Source of the DNA: Variovorax sp.
GTDB lineage: Bacteria > Pseudomonadota > Gammaproteobacteria > Burkholderiales > Burkholderiaceae_C
Assembly (NCBI GenBank): GCA_017744285.1
Contig: JAGIBP010000031.1
Location: 1 to 40,043, forward strand
Length of the DNA stretch: 40,043 nucleotides
Reading direction: 5' to 3'
A program made the translations under genes and the position numbers. The notes under the pieces were generated by a model. It had not been told where the DNA came from. It made no database searches and was given only the letters and a program-made list of their open reading frames with translations. Shown here piece after piece: positions 1 through 8,034 of this stretch (its first letter is position 1; each line of letters opens with the position of its first letter).

Positions 1-614
1 CCGTCGCACAGCACGATGAAGCTCGCTTCCTCGCCCTGCAGGAATTCCTCGATGACGACGCGCGCGCCGCCTTCGTTGTGCGACACGCCGAACTTGTTGT
101 CCGTCAGCATGAAGTCGATGGCTTCGTGCGCCTCGGCCAGCGTGGTGGCGACGACCACGCCCTTGCCCGCGGCCAGGCCGTCGGCCTTGATCACGATCGG
201 CGCACCCTTGGCATCCACATAGGCGTGCGCGGCGGCGGCATCGGTGAACGACTCGTACTCGGCCGTGGGAATGCCATGGCGCTTCATGAACGCCTTCGAG
301 AACGCCTTGGAGCTCTCGAGTTGCGCGGCCGCGCGGGTCGGTCCGAAGATGCGCAGGCCATGCGCGCGGAACTCGTCGACCACGCCCGCGGCGAGGGGCG
401 CCTCGGGGCCCACGACGGTCAGCGCGACCTTTTCCTTCTGCGCCCATTCGCGCAGCGCGGATGGCTCGGACAGGTCGATGCACTCGTAGCGCGCGTCCAA
501 GCGCGTGCCGCCGTTGCCGGGGGCGACATAGATCTTGCTCACCCGTTGGGACTGCGACAGCCGCCATGCCAGCGCATGCTCGCGGCCACCGCCTCCGATC
601 ACCAATACCTTCAT
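1..614 (-). CDS. purD: Phosphoribosylamine-glycine ligase (GARS), N-terminal part
   Basis: This enzyme joins glycine to 5-phosphoribosylamine with ATP, giving glycinamide ribonucleotide in the second step of de novo purine synthesis in the cytoplasm. The visible part (about 204 residues) starts with MKVLVIGGGGREHAL, the nucleotide-binding start typical of PurD. It continues with the conserved VGPEAPLAAG and KADGLAAGKGVVVA segments at the beginning of the ATP-grasp domain. The gene runs leftward off the window, so about half of the usual 430 residues is missing only because the window ends. The ATG at 614 has an AAGGAAAG ribosome binding site, and yebC ends 25 bases upstream on the same strand, so the two are probably cotranscribed. 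Confidence 0.96.
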   Translation of the reverse strand, partial: MKVLVIGGGGREHALAWRLSQSQRVSKIYVAPGNGGTRLDARYECIDLSEPSALREWAQKEKVALTVVGPEAPLAAGVVDEFRAHGLRIFGPTRAAAQLESSKAFSKAFMKRHGIPTAEYESFTDAAAAHAYVDAKGAPIVIKADGLAAGKGVVVATTLAEAHEAIDFMLTDNKFGVSHNEGGARVVIEEFLQGEEASFIVLCD

Positions 615-639
615 TCGCAGGCTTTCCTTCGCGCTTCCG

Positions 640-1365
640 TCACTCGGAGAGCGCAGCGTTGTGATAGACATCCTGCACGTCGTCGAGGTCTTCCAGGACG
701 TCGAGCAGCTTCTGCATCCTGGCGGCATCCTCGCCGGCGAGGTCGATGGTGTTCTCCGCGCGCATCGTGACCTCGGCCACGTCGGGCGTCAGGCCCGCGG
801 CTTCGAGCGCGTTCTTGACGGCCTCGAAATCGCCCGGCGCCGTGAGCACCTCGATCGCACCGTCGTCGTCGGTCACGACATCCTCGGCGCCCGCTTCGAG
901 CGCGACCTCCATGACCTTGTCCTCGCTCGTGCCGGGCGCGAAGATGAACTGCCCGCAGTGCTTGAACTGGAAGGCCACTGAGCCTTCGGTGCCCAGGTTG
1001 CCGCCGTGCTTGCTGAACGCGTGGCGCACCTCGGCCACGGTGCGCACGCGGTTGTCGGTCATGGTGTCGACGATGATCGCCGCGCCGCCGAGCCCGTAGC
1101 CCTCGTAGCGGATTTCCTCGTAGTTCACGCCTTCGAGGTTGCCGGTGGCCTTGTCGATGTTGCGCTTGATGGTGTCCGCGGGCAGGTTGACGGCCTTGGC
1201 CTTGTCGACCGCCAGCCGCAGCCGGGGGTTGGCGCTGAGGTCGCCGCCGCCGGCCTTCGCGGCCACCATGATTTCACGGATGGCACGGGTCCAGAGCTTG
1301 CCTCGCTTCTCGTCCTGCCGGCCTTTCCGGTGCTGAATATTCGCCCATTTGCTGTGTCCGGCCAT
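640..1365 (-). CDS. yebC: YebC/PmpR (TACO1) family protein
   Basis: This is a YebC-family protein of 241 residues, the normal full length. It begins [18 protein letters not shown], the family signature. The central [15 protein letters not shown] and the C-terminal [13 protein letters not shown] segments are also hallmark sequences. The family was long annotated as transcriptional regulators; more recent work on YebC/TACO1 points to a ribosome-associated role in translating difficult proline-rich stretches, so the exact role here is open. It lies just upstream of purD on the same strand with a 25-base gap, probably as one transcript. It is divergent from the chorismatase gene at 1609 across a 243-base gap. 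Its identity is secure; its function is taken from family knowledge. Confidence 0.95.
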   Translation of the reverse strand: MAGHSKWANIQHRKGRQDEKRGKLWTRAIREIMVAAKAGGGDLSANPRLRLAVDKAKAVNLPADTIKRNIDKATGNLEGVNYEEIRYEGYGLGGAAIIVDTMTDNRVRTVAEVRHAFSKHGGNLGTEGSVAFQFKHCGQFIFAPGTSEDKVMEVALEAGAEDVVTDDDGAIEVLTAPGDFEAVKNALEAAGLTPDVAEVTMRAENTIDLAGEDAARMQKLLDVLEDLDDVQDVYHNAALSE

Positions 1366-1608
1366 GGCTCTAACTCTCGCTGTGTTGTGTTTTCAAACCA
1401 AAGGGCGAGTTTACTGTCCGGCGCGCCGGGCGCCGGGCCCCGCGTCAGGAGGCGACAAGCCTTTTTGGGATAATCCCCGGCCCGATGCGGTGATTGATCG
1501 CTCTTCCTTCGCATCGTCCCGGAAAACCTTCCTGCCGCGCATGAATATCGCCCGCTCCCCTTCCGAACGCCTTCCGCACCGTTCCCGGCCCGCGGCGCCG
1601 CCGCGCGA

Positions 1609-2691
1609 ATGGGGTCGCGATTTCTCATCGCCAGGCGGCCTGGGCGGCCTCGACATCCAGTGACGGCCCGCGATCCCCTCGGGGCCCCGCCCCTGCGCGT
1701 CCAGCGCCTTTCCCTGTCCGACAGCCTGGCGCTCGCGGCAAAGGGCCGGCCGCCCTTCGGGGCGCTCGGCTACGGAACACCGAACGAGTTCGCATGGATG
1801 CCGACCGTCGATGCGCGCGTGCTGTCGAGCGCCGGCGCGATGGCGGACGTGTGGCACGCCAGCGAACATGTCGAATCCGGCACGACCGGCGGCGTGCGGT
1901 GGCGCTGCGACGGCCACTGGATGCTCGGCGCCATCGACCTGGACGAGGCCGCCCTGCAAGAGGGGCTGACGGCGCTCGCGCAGCGGGCCTATCGCGATCT
2001 CTTCCGGTCGCTCGAGGCATCCAGCTGCACGCATCTGCTGCGGGTCTGGAACTACCTGCCGCAGATCAACGGCGACGGCGGCGGCCTCGAACGCTATCGC
2101 CAGTTCAACGCCGGCCGGCAGCAAGCCTTCATCGACGCCGGCCAGGCCGCCTTCGAAGGCGCGCCCGCCGCGTGCGCACTCGGCATCCGGCAGGGTGCGC
2201 TGTCCATTCGCTTCCTGGCGGGTCGCAAGGCGCCGTTGCCGATCGAGAACCCGAGGCAGGTCTCGGCGTACCACTACCCGAAGGACTACGGTCCGCGCGC
2301 GCCCACGTTCTCGCGGGCGGCCCTGGCGGAGGTCGGCGGCGGCGATGTCGCGCTCTTCATTTCCGGCACCGCCAGCATCGTCGGCCACGCGACCGTCCAC
2401 CTCGGCGACATCGTGGCCCAGACGCAGGAGACCCTGCGCAATCTGGCCGCAGTGATCGCCGCGGCCAACGAGCGCACCACTGCGGTCTTCGACCTCGCCG
2501 CGCTGGACTGCGTGGCCTACGTGCGCCATGCGAGCGATGCGCCGGCCGTGCGCCGCGTCATCGAGGAGACGCTGGGCCCCGCCGCGCACACGCTCGGCCA
2601 GGCCGTGTTCCTCGAGGCCGACGTCTGCCGCCAGGATCTGCTGGTCGAAATCGAAGCCCATGCCGTCGCCCGCGGCGCCCTGCGCGCCTGA
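1609..2691 (+). CDS. Chorismatase, XanB2/FkbO/Hyg5 family
   Basis: This protein resembles the FkbO/Hyg5/XanB2 chorismatases, which cleave chorismate to hydroxybenzoates or dihydroxycyclohexadienoate and pyruvate and have a RidA-like trimeric fold. The RVWNYLPQIN and QVSAYHYPKDYGPRAP segments are typical, as is the C-terminal FLEADVCRQDLLVEIE stretch that carries a conserved acidic residue of the active site. Older databases call these pteridine-dependent dioxygenase-like. XanB2 in Xanthomonas makes 3- and 4-hydroxybenzoate for xanthomonadin and coenzyme Q. The PlsC-like acyltransferase and glycosyltransferase directly downstream on the same strand fit a pigment role here. Which product it makes cannot be read from the sequence. 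Length is 360 residues from the ATG at 1609; a GTG at 1660 is an alternative start, and neither has a strong ribosome binding site. Confidence 0.85.
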   Translation: MGSRFLIARRPGRPRHPVTARDPLGAPPLRVQRLSLSDSLALAAKGRPPFGALGYGTPNEFAWMPTVDARVLSSAGAMADVWHASEHVESGTTGGVRWRCDGHWMLGAIDLDEAALQEGLTALAQRAYRDLFRSLEASSCTHLLRVWNYLPQINGDGGGLERYRQFNAGRQQAFIDAGQAAFEGAPAACALGIRQGALSIRFLAGRKAPLPIENPRQVSAYHYPKDYGPRAPTFSRAALAEVGGGDVALFISGTASIVGHATVHLGDIVAQTQETLRNLAAVIAAANERTTAVFDLAALDCVAYVRHASDAPAVRRVIEETLGPAAHTLGQAVFLEADVCRQDLLVEIEAHAVARGALRA

Positions 2692-2706
2692 CGGCGCCAT
2701 TCACGC

Positions 2707-3507
2707 ATGAACCGGCTGCTTCGTCTGGCGCTCTCGATGGCTTTGGCGTTGCCGCTGTACGTGCTGCTCCTGCTGCTGGGCGCCGTCTCGCTCGCATGGA
2801 ACCTGGTCGCCATGCTGCTGCATCCGCTGCTGCCCGCCCCCACCGGGCGCGCGCTGGGCCGGTGGACCATCGCCCGCGCCTACCGCGTCTTCTGGGGCGT
2901 GGCCTCGCTGTGCGGAATGATGCGCATCGACGCGGACTGCCTGGACGCGCTGCGCGACGAACGCGGCCTGATCATCGTGGCCAACCATCCGACCATGCTC
3001 GACGCCCTGCTGCTGGTGGCCAGGCTGCCGCGCAGCGCCTGCATCATGAAAGCCGACCTGATGCGCAACGTCTTCCTGGGCGCCGGCGCCCGGCTGGCGC
3101 GCTACATCCGCAACGATTCGGCGCGCACGATGATCCGGCTCGCGGTGGACGACCTCCGCAGCGGCGGCCAACTGGTCATCTTTCCCGAGGGCACGCGCAC
3201 GGTGACGCCGCCGCTCAACGCCTTCCGGCCGGGCGTGACGCTGATCGCCAAGCTGGCGCAGGCGCCGATCCAGACAGTCTTCATCGACACCGACTCGCCC
3301 TACCTCGCCAAGGGGTGGCCGCTGTGGCGCGTGCCGCCATTTCCGATCGTTTTCCGGCTGCGGCTCGGGCAGCGCTTCTCGCCCTCGCAGGACAGCGATG
3401 CGCTGCTGCGGCAGATCGAACACTACTACCGTCAATCCATGGAACAGCGCGCCCCGCACGCGCAGCCCGCATGCCAGCAGACGTCTCGCGCACCCACCTT
3501 GTCCTGA
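2707..3507 (+). CDS. 1-acylglycerol-3-phosphate O-acyltransferase (PlsC) family protein
   Basis: This is a membrane-bound acyltransferase of 266 residues. One strongly hydrophobic segment near the N-terminus (about residues 5-35) is followed by the PlsC domain. The catalytic H-x4-D motif is NHPTMLD (about residues 96-102) and the glycerophosphate-binding motif is FPEGTRT (about residues 159-165). Members transfer acyl groups to lyso-lipids. In xanthomonadin and aryl polyene clusters a protein of this type is thought to help esterify the polyene to a lipid or sugar carrier. It starts 15 bases after the chorismatase stop, and its 3' end overlaps the glycosyltransferase start by 37 bases, so the three genes form one operon. 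The acyl donor and acceptor are not evident. Confidence 0.88.
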   Translation: MNRLLRLALSMALALPLYVLLLLLGAVSLAWNLVAMLLHPLLPAPTGRALGRWTIARAYRVFWGVASLCGMMRIDADCLDALRDERGLIIVANHPTMLDALLLVARLPRSACIMKADLMRNVFLGAGARLARYIRNDSARTMIRLAVDDLRSGGQLVIFPEGTRTVTPPLNAFRPGVTLIAKLAQAPIQTVFIDTDSPYLAKGWPLWRVPPFPIVFRLRLGQRFSPSQDSDALLRQIEHYYRQSMEQRAPHAQPACQQTSRAPTLS

Positions 3508-4250
3508 TCCCGAGCTACAACACCGGCGAGCGTCTGTTCTCGACCGTCCAGGCGGCGCGCGCGCAATGGAACCCGGTGTGGGTGGTGATCGACGGCAGTA
3601 CCGACGGAACCGGCGAACGGCTCCAGGAAATGGCCGCGTCCGATCCCGGGCTGCGCGTGTGGATCCTGCCGGAGAACCAGGGCAAGGGGGCGGCGGTGCT
3701 GCACGGGCTGCGCGCCGCGCGGGAAGCCGGCTTCACGCACGCGCTCACCATGGATTCCGACGGCCAGCATCCTGCCGGGCTGATCCCCGCCTTCATGAAA
3801 GCCTCGATCGCACGGCCGGAAACGATGGTGCTTGGCCGACCGGTGTTCGATGCCAGCGCCCCGCTGCTGCGCGTGCGCGGACGGCGCGTCTCGAACGGCT
3901 GGACGCAACTCGAAACGCTGTTCGCAGGCATCGGCGACTCGCTCTACGGCTTTCGCGTCTACCCCATCGCGGCGCTGATCGCCACGATGTCGCGCCAGCC
4001 CTGGATGCGGCGCTTCGACTTCGACACCGAAGCCGTGGTGCGCCTCGCGTGGCGCGGCGTCAAGCCGGTCAACATCGACGCGCCGGTGAAGTACCTCACG
4101 GCCGAAGAAGGCGGCGTGTCGCACTTCCACTATGTGCGCGACAACCTGCTGCTGAGCTGGATGCACGCGCGGCTGATGGTGGAGTTCGTGCTGCGCCTGC
4201 CTGCGCTCGCGCTGCGCAAGCTGCGGCGCGCACCGCCGTTCCAGGACTGA
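3471..4250 (+). CDS. Family 2 glycosyltransferase
   Basis: This is a 259-residue GT-A type glycosyltransferase. The nucleotide-sugar site appears as LIPSYNTG near the N-terminus, followed by VVIDGSTDGT and the metal-binding DSD in TMDSDGQHPAG at about residues 90-100. A basic, hydrophobic C-terminus (LRLPALALRKLRR) suggests membrane association. The ATG at 3471 places the N-terminus right before the conserved first strand. It overlaps the PlsC-like gene by 37 bases, which implies translational coupling. Comparable glycosyltransferases sit in aryl polyene and xanthomonadin clusters, where they are believed to add a sugar to the polyene head group or carrier lipid; that role is inferred from context. 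The same reading frame is open far upstream, but that is a high-GC artefact. Confidence 0.88.
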   Translation: MPADVSRTHLVLIPSYNTGERLFSTVQAARAQWNPVWVVIDGSTDGTGERLQEMAASDPGLRVWILPENQGKGAAVLHGLRAAREAGFTHALTMDSDGQHPAGLIPAFMKASIARPETMVLGRPVFDASAPLLRVRGRRVSNGWTQLETLFAGIGDSLYGFRVYPIAALIATMSRQPWMRRFDFDTEAVVRLAWRGVKPVNIDAPVKYLTAEEGGVSHFHYVRDNLLLSWMHARLMVEFVLRLPALALRKLRRAPPFQD

Positions 4251-4268
4251 CGCGGCCCGGGCTGGCGC

Positions 4269-4793
4269 CTACGCCTGGCGGAACATGGTCCGCCGCGTGT
4301 TCCGGAACGCCGGCCTGACCCTCGAACTCCAGGCCGTTCCTCGCACGGCCAGCCAGGGCGGGCAGCCCAGCGTACCGGGACTCGTGAGGTCGTAGCACGC
4401 GTAATAGCGCGGCGAGCCCTGGGCGTCGACGTAGCGGGCGGCGCGTACCGTGCCCGGCACGGCGGCGAGGCCGGGCAGATGCTCCTCTGCATACCAGGCC
4501 TGGAGGTCTTCCTCGTGCTCGGGCAGCACGTCGGTCTCGACGATGTAGTGATAGGGCGCTGGCTGCCCGGCCGACGCGCCGTCGAGGGATTGCACGCAGG
4601 TCAGCCGCGTCCAGTCCGCGCCCGCGGCGATCGGCTTGTCCCCGGCCGGGAGATCGCCCGGGAGGTAGAGATACATCCAGGGGTCGTCGACCCCCTGCCA
4701 TGCGCGCAGCGCCGGGCAGCCTCGGCGCCACCGGGCCAGCCGGTCCGCGGTCGCGGCCGATGCATCCAGCTTCAGGAGCCACAGATCCTGCAT
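4269..4793 (-). CDS. Small EthD/DUF4286-like hypothetical protein
   Basis: I do not recognise a defined enzyme here. The 174-residue protein has no signal peptide or membrane segment. The pattern around YHYIVETDVLPEHEEDLQAW, then YAEEHLPGLAAVPG and ARYVDAQGSPRYYACYDL, is that of a dimeric alpha-beta barrel related to EthD-like or DUF4286 proteins, which occur in catabolic operons. The C-terminus (NTRRTMFRQA) is rich in arginine. A ribosome binding site (GGAGCAAGGA) precedes the ATG at 4793. It is the last gene of the catabolic operon, 16 bases after the carboxymuconolactone-decarboxylase-like gene, and it converges with the glycosyltransferase gene. A role in handling a ring-cleavage product or aromatic substrate is only a guess. 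Confidence 0.72.
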   Translation of the reverse strand: MQDLWLLKLDASAATADRLARWRRGCPALRAWQGVDDPWMYLYLPGDLPAGDKPIAAGADWTRLTCVQSLDGASAGQPAPYHYIVETDVLPEHEEDLQAWYAEEHLPGLAAVPGTVRAARYVDAQGSPRYYACYDLTSPGTLGCPPWLAVRGTAWSSRVRPAFRNTRRTMFRQA

Positions 4794-4809
4794 GTCCTTG
4801 CTCCCCCGC

Positions 4810-5340
4810 TCAATGTCCGACGTTCAGCGCCACCAGCAGGCGCGAGACCATGTTGTAGGCGGCCGCGGTGGCCACCACTTCCACCACACCCTTCGCATCG
4901 AAGTGCTCCTTCAGCCGGGCCATCAGTGCGTCGGGCACGGCCACCTGGCGCGTCATGGCATCCGTGAGTTCGAGCACCAGGCGCTCCAGCGGCGCGAATA
5001 CCTCGGGCAGCCGTTCGCTGCGCACGGCCTCGATCTTCGCGGCGCTGACGCCCGCCTTTTCGGCATGCGGCACGTGGGCGTCGAATTCGAAGACGGCGCC
5101 GTTGAGCACCGCCACGCGCAGGATGATCAGCTCGCGCAGGTCCGCCGGCACGCCGGTCTGGTTGCGCACCGCAGTCAGCAGACGCTCCCAGCCGGAGGCG
5201 ATCGGCCCGCTGTTGAGGAGGACCTGGTAGAGCAGCGACACACGGCCCCGCTCGGCCAGGATGCGCTCCTCGATCCCGGCCAGTTCGGGGCGCGTGCCGG
5301 GCTGGACCAGCGGCACGCGGATGCGGGTGTCGTCGCTCAT
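4810..5340 (-). CDS. Carboxymuconolactone decarboxylase family protein
   Basis: This 176-residue protein belongs to the CMD/AhpD-like alpha-helical family. The key segment is ELIILRVAVLNGAVFEFDAHV followed by HAEKAGVSAAKI. It has the glutamate and histidine of the decarboxylase-like branch and lacks the CxxC redox pair of AhpD, so a peroxidase-type role is unlikely. Known relatives decarboxylate 4-carboxymuconolactone in protocatechuate breakdown, but many paralogs in catabolic operons have no assigned substrate. The ATG at 5340 follows another in-frame ATG at 5343 that overlaps the stop of the receptor gene (ATGA), so either start would be translationally coupled. Its place between a tricarboxylate-type receptor and an EthD-like protein suggests a role in degrading an imported organic acid. 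Confidence 0.88.
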   Translation of the reverse strand: MSDDTRIRVPLVQPGTRPELAGIEERILAERGRVSLLYQVLLNSGPIASGWERLLTAVRNQTGVPADLRELIILRVAVLNGAVFEFDAHVPHAEKAGVSAAKIEAVRSERLPEVFAPLERLVLELTDAMTRQVAVPDALMARLKEHFDAKGVVEVVATAAAYNMVSRLLVALNVGH

Positions 5341-6296
5341 CATTCGGCCTTGATGTTCTTGGCGCGGATGAGCCTGGCCCACTTGTCGGTGTCGCGCTTC
5401 TGCAGCGCGGCCAGTTCCTGCGGCGTCGAAGGTGCGGGCTCGGTGCCGGCCTTGATCAGCTTGTCGCGCACCTCGGCGGCGGCGAGGGTGTTGCGCAGGG
5501 CCTTGTTGAGGGCCTCGATCACCTCGGGCGGTGTCTTGGCCGGGGCGTAGAGCGCATACCAGTTGTTGGTGTCGACGCCCTTGATGCCTTGCTCTTCGAG
5601 CGTGCGCACTTCGGGCAGCGACGGATGCCGCTTGCTCGAGGCCACGCCGAGCGCCTTGAGCCGGCCCCCCTGCAGGTGGCCCAGCAGCCCGGTCACGTCG
5701 CCGAAGAAGCCGCTGACCTGCCCGCCCATCAGGTCGGTGATCGCCGGCGCCGCGCCCTTGTAGGGAACGTGCATGAGCTTCGCGCCGGTCGCGTCGGCCA
5801 GTTGGTCGATCGCCAGGTGCGGGATGCTCCCGGTGCCCGAGGACGCCATCGCGGTGGGCGTGGTGCGCTTCTTGGCGGCGGCGACGAACTCGGCCGCATC
5901 CCGGGCCGGATCGCTCTTCTGCGCCACCAGCACCTCGACGTTGTTGACCACCAGCGACACCGGCGCGAAGTCGCGCTGCATGTCGTAGGGCAGCTTCTCG
6001 TAGAGCGAGGGATTGACGGCCGCCGCGCCGACGCTCGTGAACCACAGCGTGCTGCCGTCCGCGACGGACTTCGCGACGTCCACCGCGCCGATCGCGCCAT
6101 TCGCACCGGGCTTGTTGTCGATGATGACGGTGCGGCCGAGTTCCTTGCCGAGCTGCTCGGAGATCGTGCGCGCGACCATGTCCACCGGTCCGCCCGAGGT
6201 GAACGAGACGACGATGCGCGTGGTCTTCGGCTGGGCGACGGCAGTGCCGGCGGCGGCGGCGCACAGGAGCGCGCCGAGAAGGAATGGTTTGAACAT
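5340..6296 (-). CDS. Tripartite tricarboxylate transporter receptor (Bug family)
   Basis: This is a periplasmic binding protein of the TctC/Bug family, 318 residues. A signal peptide spans about residues 1-22 (FLLGALLCAAAAGTAVAQ). Family marks are IVVSFTSGGPVDMVAR, IDNKPGANGAIG and LMHVPYKGAAPAITDLMGG, which form the ligand cleft. Bug proteins bind carboxylates or similar small molecules and deliver them to TctAB-type membrane proteins, which are not encoded here. Betaproteobacteria commonly have many orphan receptors of this kind. The ATG at 6296 has a strong AAGGAGAT ribosome binding site, so the longer in-frame start at 6338 is rejected. Its location within a catabolic operon suggests that it captures the operon's substrate. 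Confidence 0.93.
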   Translation of the reverse strand: MFKPFLLGALLCAAAAGTAVAQPKTTRIVVSFTSGGPVDMVARTISEQLGKELGRTVIIDNKPGANGAIGAVDVAKSVADGSTLWFTSVGAAAVNPSLYEKLPYDMQRDFAPVSLVVNNVEVLVAQKSDPARDAAEFVAAAKKRTTPTAMASSGTGSIPHLAIDQLADATGAKLMHVPYKGAAPAITDLMGGQVSGFFGDVTGLLGHLQGGRLKALGVASSKRHPSLPEVRTLEEQGIKGVDTNNWYALYAPAKTPPEVIEALNKALRNTLAAAEVRDKLIKAGTEPAPSTPQELAALQKRDTDKWARLIRAKNIKAE

Positions 6297-6328
6297 TGTG
6301 TTGTATCTCCTTGTCGTGATGAGTCCGG

Positions 6329-7128
6329 TCAGTCGCAACGCGCCGTCATGCCGCCGTCGACCACCAGTTCGGTGCCCGTGATGAAGCGGGCTTCGTCGCT
6401 CGCGAGGAACAGCACCGCGCTCGCCGTGTCGCGCCCGTCGCCCATGAAGCCGAGCGGGATGCGCTTCTGGCGCTGGGCGAGCAGCGCCTCGACGTCGCCC
6501 CCCGCGCGCTGCTTCGCCAGCCGGCTCTCGACCATGGGCGTGTGCAGCTGTCCGGGCACCACGCTGTTGACCCGCACGCCCTGCGCGGCGTGCTGCACGG
6601 CCATCACGCGGGACATCTGGATCACGCCGGCCTTGGTGGCCGCGTACGCGACCTGGGCGCTGCCGGTCCAGCGCAACCCCGAGGTCGACGAGATGTTGAC
6701 GATCGCGCCCGCCCCTTCGCCAGCATCGTCGGCAGCACGTGCTTGCAGGTCAGGAACACGCTCTTGAGATTGGTGTCGACCTGCAGGTCCCAGGTCTCTT
6801 CGGCCAGTTCGACGGCGCCCCCGGCCGCCGAGCCGCCGACGTTGTTGACCAGGACGTCGACGGTGCCGTAGGCCTCGATGCACGCGGCCGCCATCGCGGC
6901 CACGCTGTCGCTGCGGGTCACATCGCAAACCCAGGGCGTGATCGAGGCGCGCGCATCGCCCGCGAGGTCGAGGGTCTCGTCCAGCCGGGCCCCGTCGCGG
7001 TCGACGGCGAGCACCTTCGCGCCCTCCTCCGCGAGCCGCACCGCGATGGCCCGACCGTTGCCCCAGCCGGCACCGACGCAGCCGGCCCCGGTCACGATGG
7101 CGACCTTGTTCTCGAATCGACGGCTCAC
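6329..7128 (-). pseudogene. SDR family oxidoreductase, split by a frameshift
   Basis: A short-chain dehydrogenase/reductase is encoded in two reading frames. The N-terminal part, from the GTG at 7128, carries the NAD(P)-binding glycine-rich segment TGAGCVGAGWGNG and the NNVGG motif. It runs in one frame to KHVLPTMLAKG. The C-terminal part (GAIVNISSTSG, the catalytic YAATKAG and the usual VVDGGM end) continues in another frame. The junction lies in a run of G and C at about 6703-6716. Restoring one base would give a normal SDR of about 266 residues. This may be a sequencing error in a GC-rich run or a real inactivating mutation. The GTG start overlaps the amidohydrolase stop (GTGA) and has a GGAGA ribosome binding site. 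The substrate is unknown. Confidence 0.85.
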
Positions 7129-7964
7129 GCTGCTTCTCCAAACTGATAAAGACGATGGGGATTGCGCACCAGCAGCGCTTCGCGCGCGGCGCTCGTCGGA
7201 GCGATCTCGGCGATGAGTTCGACCAGCTGGCGTTCGTCCGGCACCGGACCGGCGTGGTTCGGGTGCGGCCAGTCGTTGCCCCACACCACGCGATCGCCGA
7301 ACTCAGCGACCAGCTTGCGGGCGAAGGGCTGGGCGTCGGCATAGGGCGGCCCGAGGCGCGTGATGCGGTCCATGCCGCTGACCTTGACCCAGAAGCGCGG
7401 ATCCTCCATCAGCGCCAGCAGCGCCCGGAAATCGGGCTGGTCCAGCCCGAGCGCCGCGTCGATGCGGCCGATATGGTCGATGACGACCGGCGTCGGCGAA
7501 CGCCGCAGCGCAGGCGCCAGATCGGTCAGGAGGGACGGATCGCCGTGGATCTGCAGATGCCAGCCCAGCGGCGCCATCCGCGCGGCCAGCGCGAGCACGT
7601 CCTCCATCGGCGCACGCCGGCCCAGGTGGCCCATGAAGTTGAAGCGCACGCCGCGGAACCCCGCGGCGTGCAGCCGCTTCAGTTCGGCATCGGCCACGTC
7701 GGCGGGAAGCAAGGCGATGCCTCGGTAGCTGTCGGGCCGCGCGGCCACGGCATCTTCCGCGGCGCGGTTGTCGAAGCCGTGGCAGGCCGACTGGACCACC
7801 ACGCAGCGCTCCAGGCCCAGGCTGTCGTTCAGCGCGAAGAGCGCTTCCTTGGGGGCGTCCTCCTTCGGCACGAAGCTGGCGTCGGGCGCATAGGGAAACC
7901 GGTCGCCGGGCCCGAACACGTGGCAGTGGGCGTTGCAGGCACCGGGGGGAAGAAGCGTTGTCAT
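7125..7964 (-). CDS. Amidohydrolase, 2-pyrone-4,6-dicarboxylate lactonase (LigI)-like
   Basis: This 279-residue protein belongs to the amidohydrolase-2 group. It starts with NAHCHVFGP, the N-terminal HxH-type metal or substrate site, and continues with HAAGFRGVRFNFMGH, WHLQIHGD, VVIDHIGR and a C-terminal VVWGNDWPHPN containing the conserved aspartate. This layout matches LigI-type lactonases, which open 2-pyrone-4,6-dicarboxylate without needing a metal, and related lactone hydrolases. The ATG at 7964 fits the family start; an upstream ATG at 8000 is possible. It is the first gene of the catabolic operon and is divergent from the LysR gene, 70 bases away. The real substrate may be another lactone or dicarboxylate. 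The family call is firm, the substrate is not. Confidence 0.87.
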   Translation of the reverse strand: MTTLLPPGACNAHCHVFGPGDRFPYAPDASFVPKEDAPKEALFALNDSLGLERCVVVQSACHGFDNRAAEDAVAARPDSYRGIALLPADVADAELKRLHAAGFRGVRFNFMGHLGRRAPMEDVLALAARMAPLGWHLQIHGDPSLLTDLAPALRRSPTPVVIDHIGRIDAALGLDQPDFRALLALMEDPRFWVKVSGMDRITRLGPPYADAQPFARKLVAEFGDRVVWGNDWPHPNHAGPVPDERQLVELIAEIAPTSAAREALLVRNPHRLYQFGEAA

Positions 7965-8012
7965 GGCGCCAGTTTGGCTGCCGGCGGGGCAAAGCGTCAT
8001 GACATCGCATCT

Positions 8013-8023
8013 ATACCAGCTAT
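8013..8023. promoter_or_regulatory. Putative LysR-type operator in the divergent gap
   Basis: The 11-base imperfect dyad ATACCAGCTAT (ATA-N5-TAT) lies in the 70-base gap between the divergent LysR gene and the amidohydrolase operon, 11 bases before the LysR start. It has the T-N-A spacing style of LysR-type sites. A site here would serve both autorepression and operon control. This rests on position and symmetry only. Confidence 0.35.
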
Positions 8024-8034
8024 GCTCATTGGCT

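Noticed and set aside
1469..1474. GATAAT as a promoter -10 for the chorismatase gene
   Set aside because: No acceptable -35 is present at 16-18 bases, and the distance to the start is long. It is too weak to list as a feature.
1794..3470. Upstream extension of the glycosyltransferase frame to give an 818-residue protein
   Set aside because: The extension runs through the chorismatase and PlsC-like genes in a wrong frame and has Arg/Pro-rich nonsense composition. The GT domain begins right after the ATG at 3471.
6297..6338. Longer start for the Bug receptor at 6338
   Set aside because: The ATG at 6296 has an AAGGAGAT ribosome binding site and begins a clean signal peptide; the extension would put RRYNT before it.
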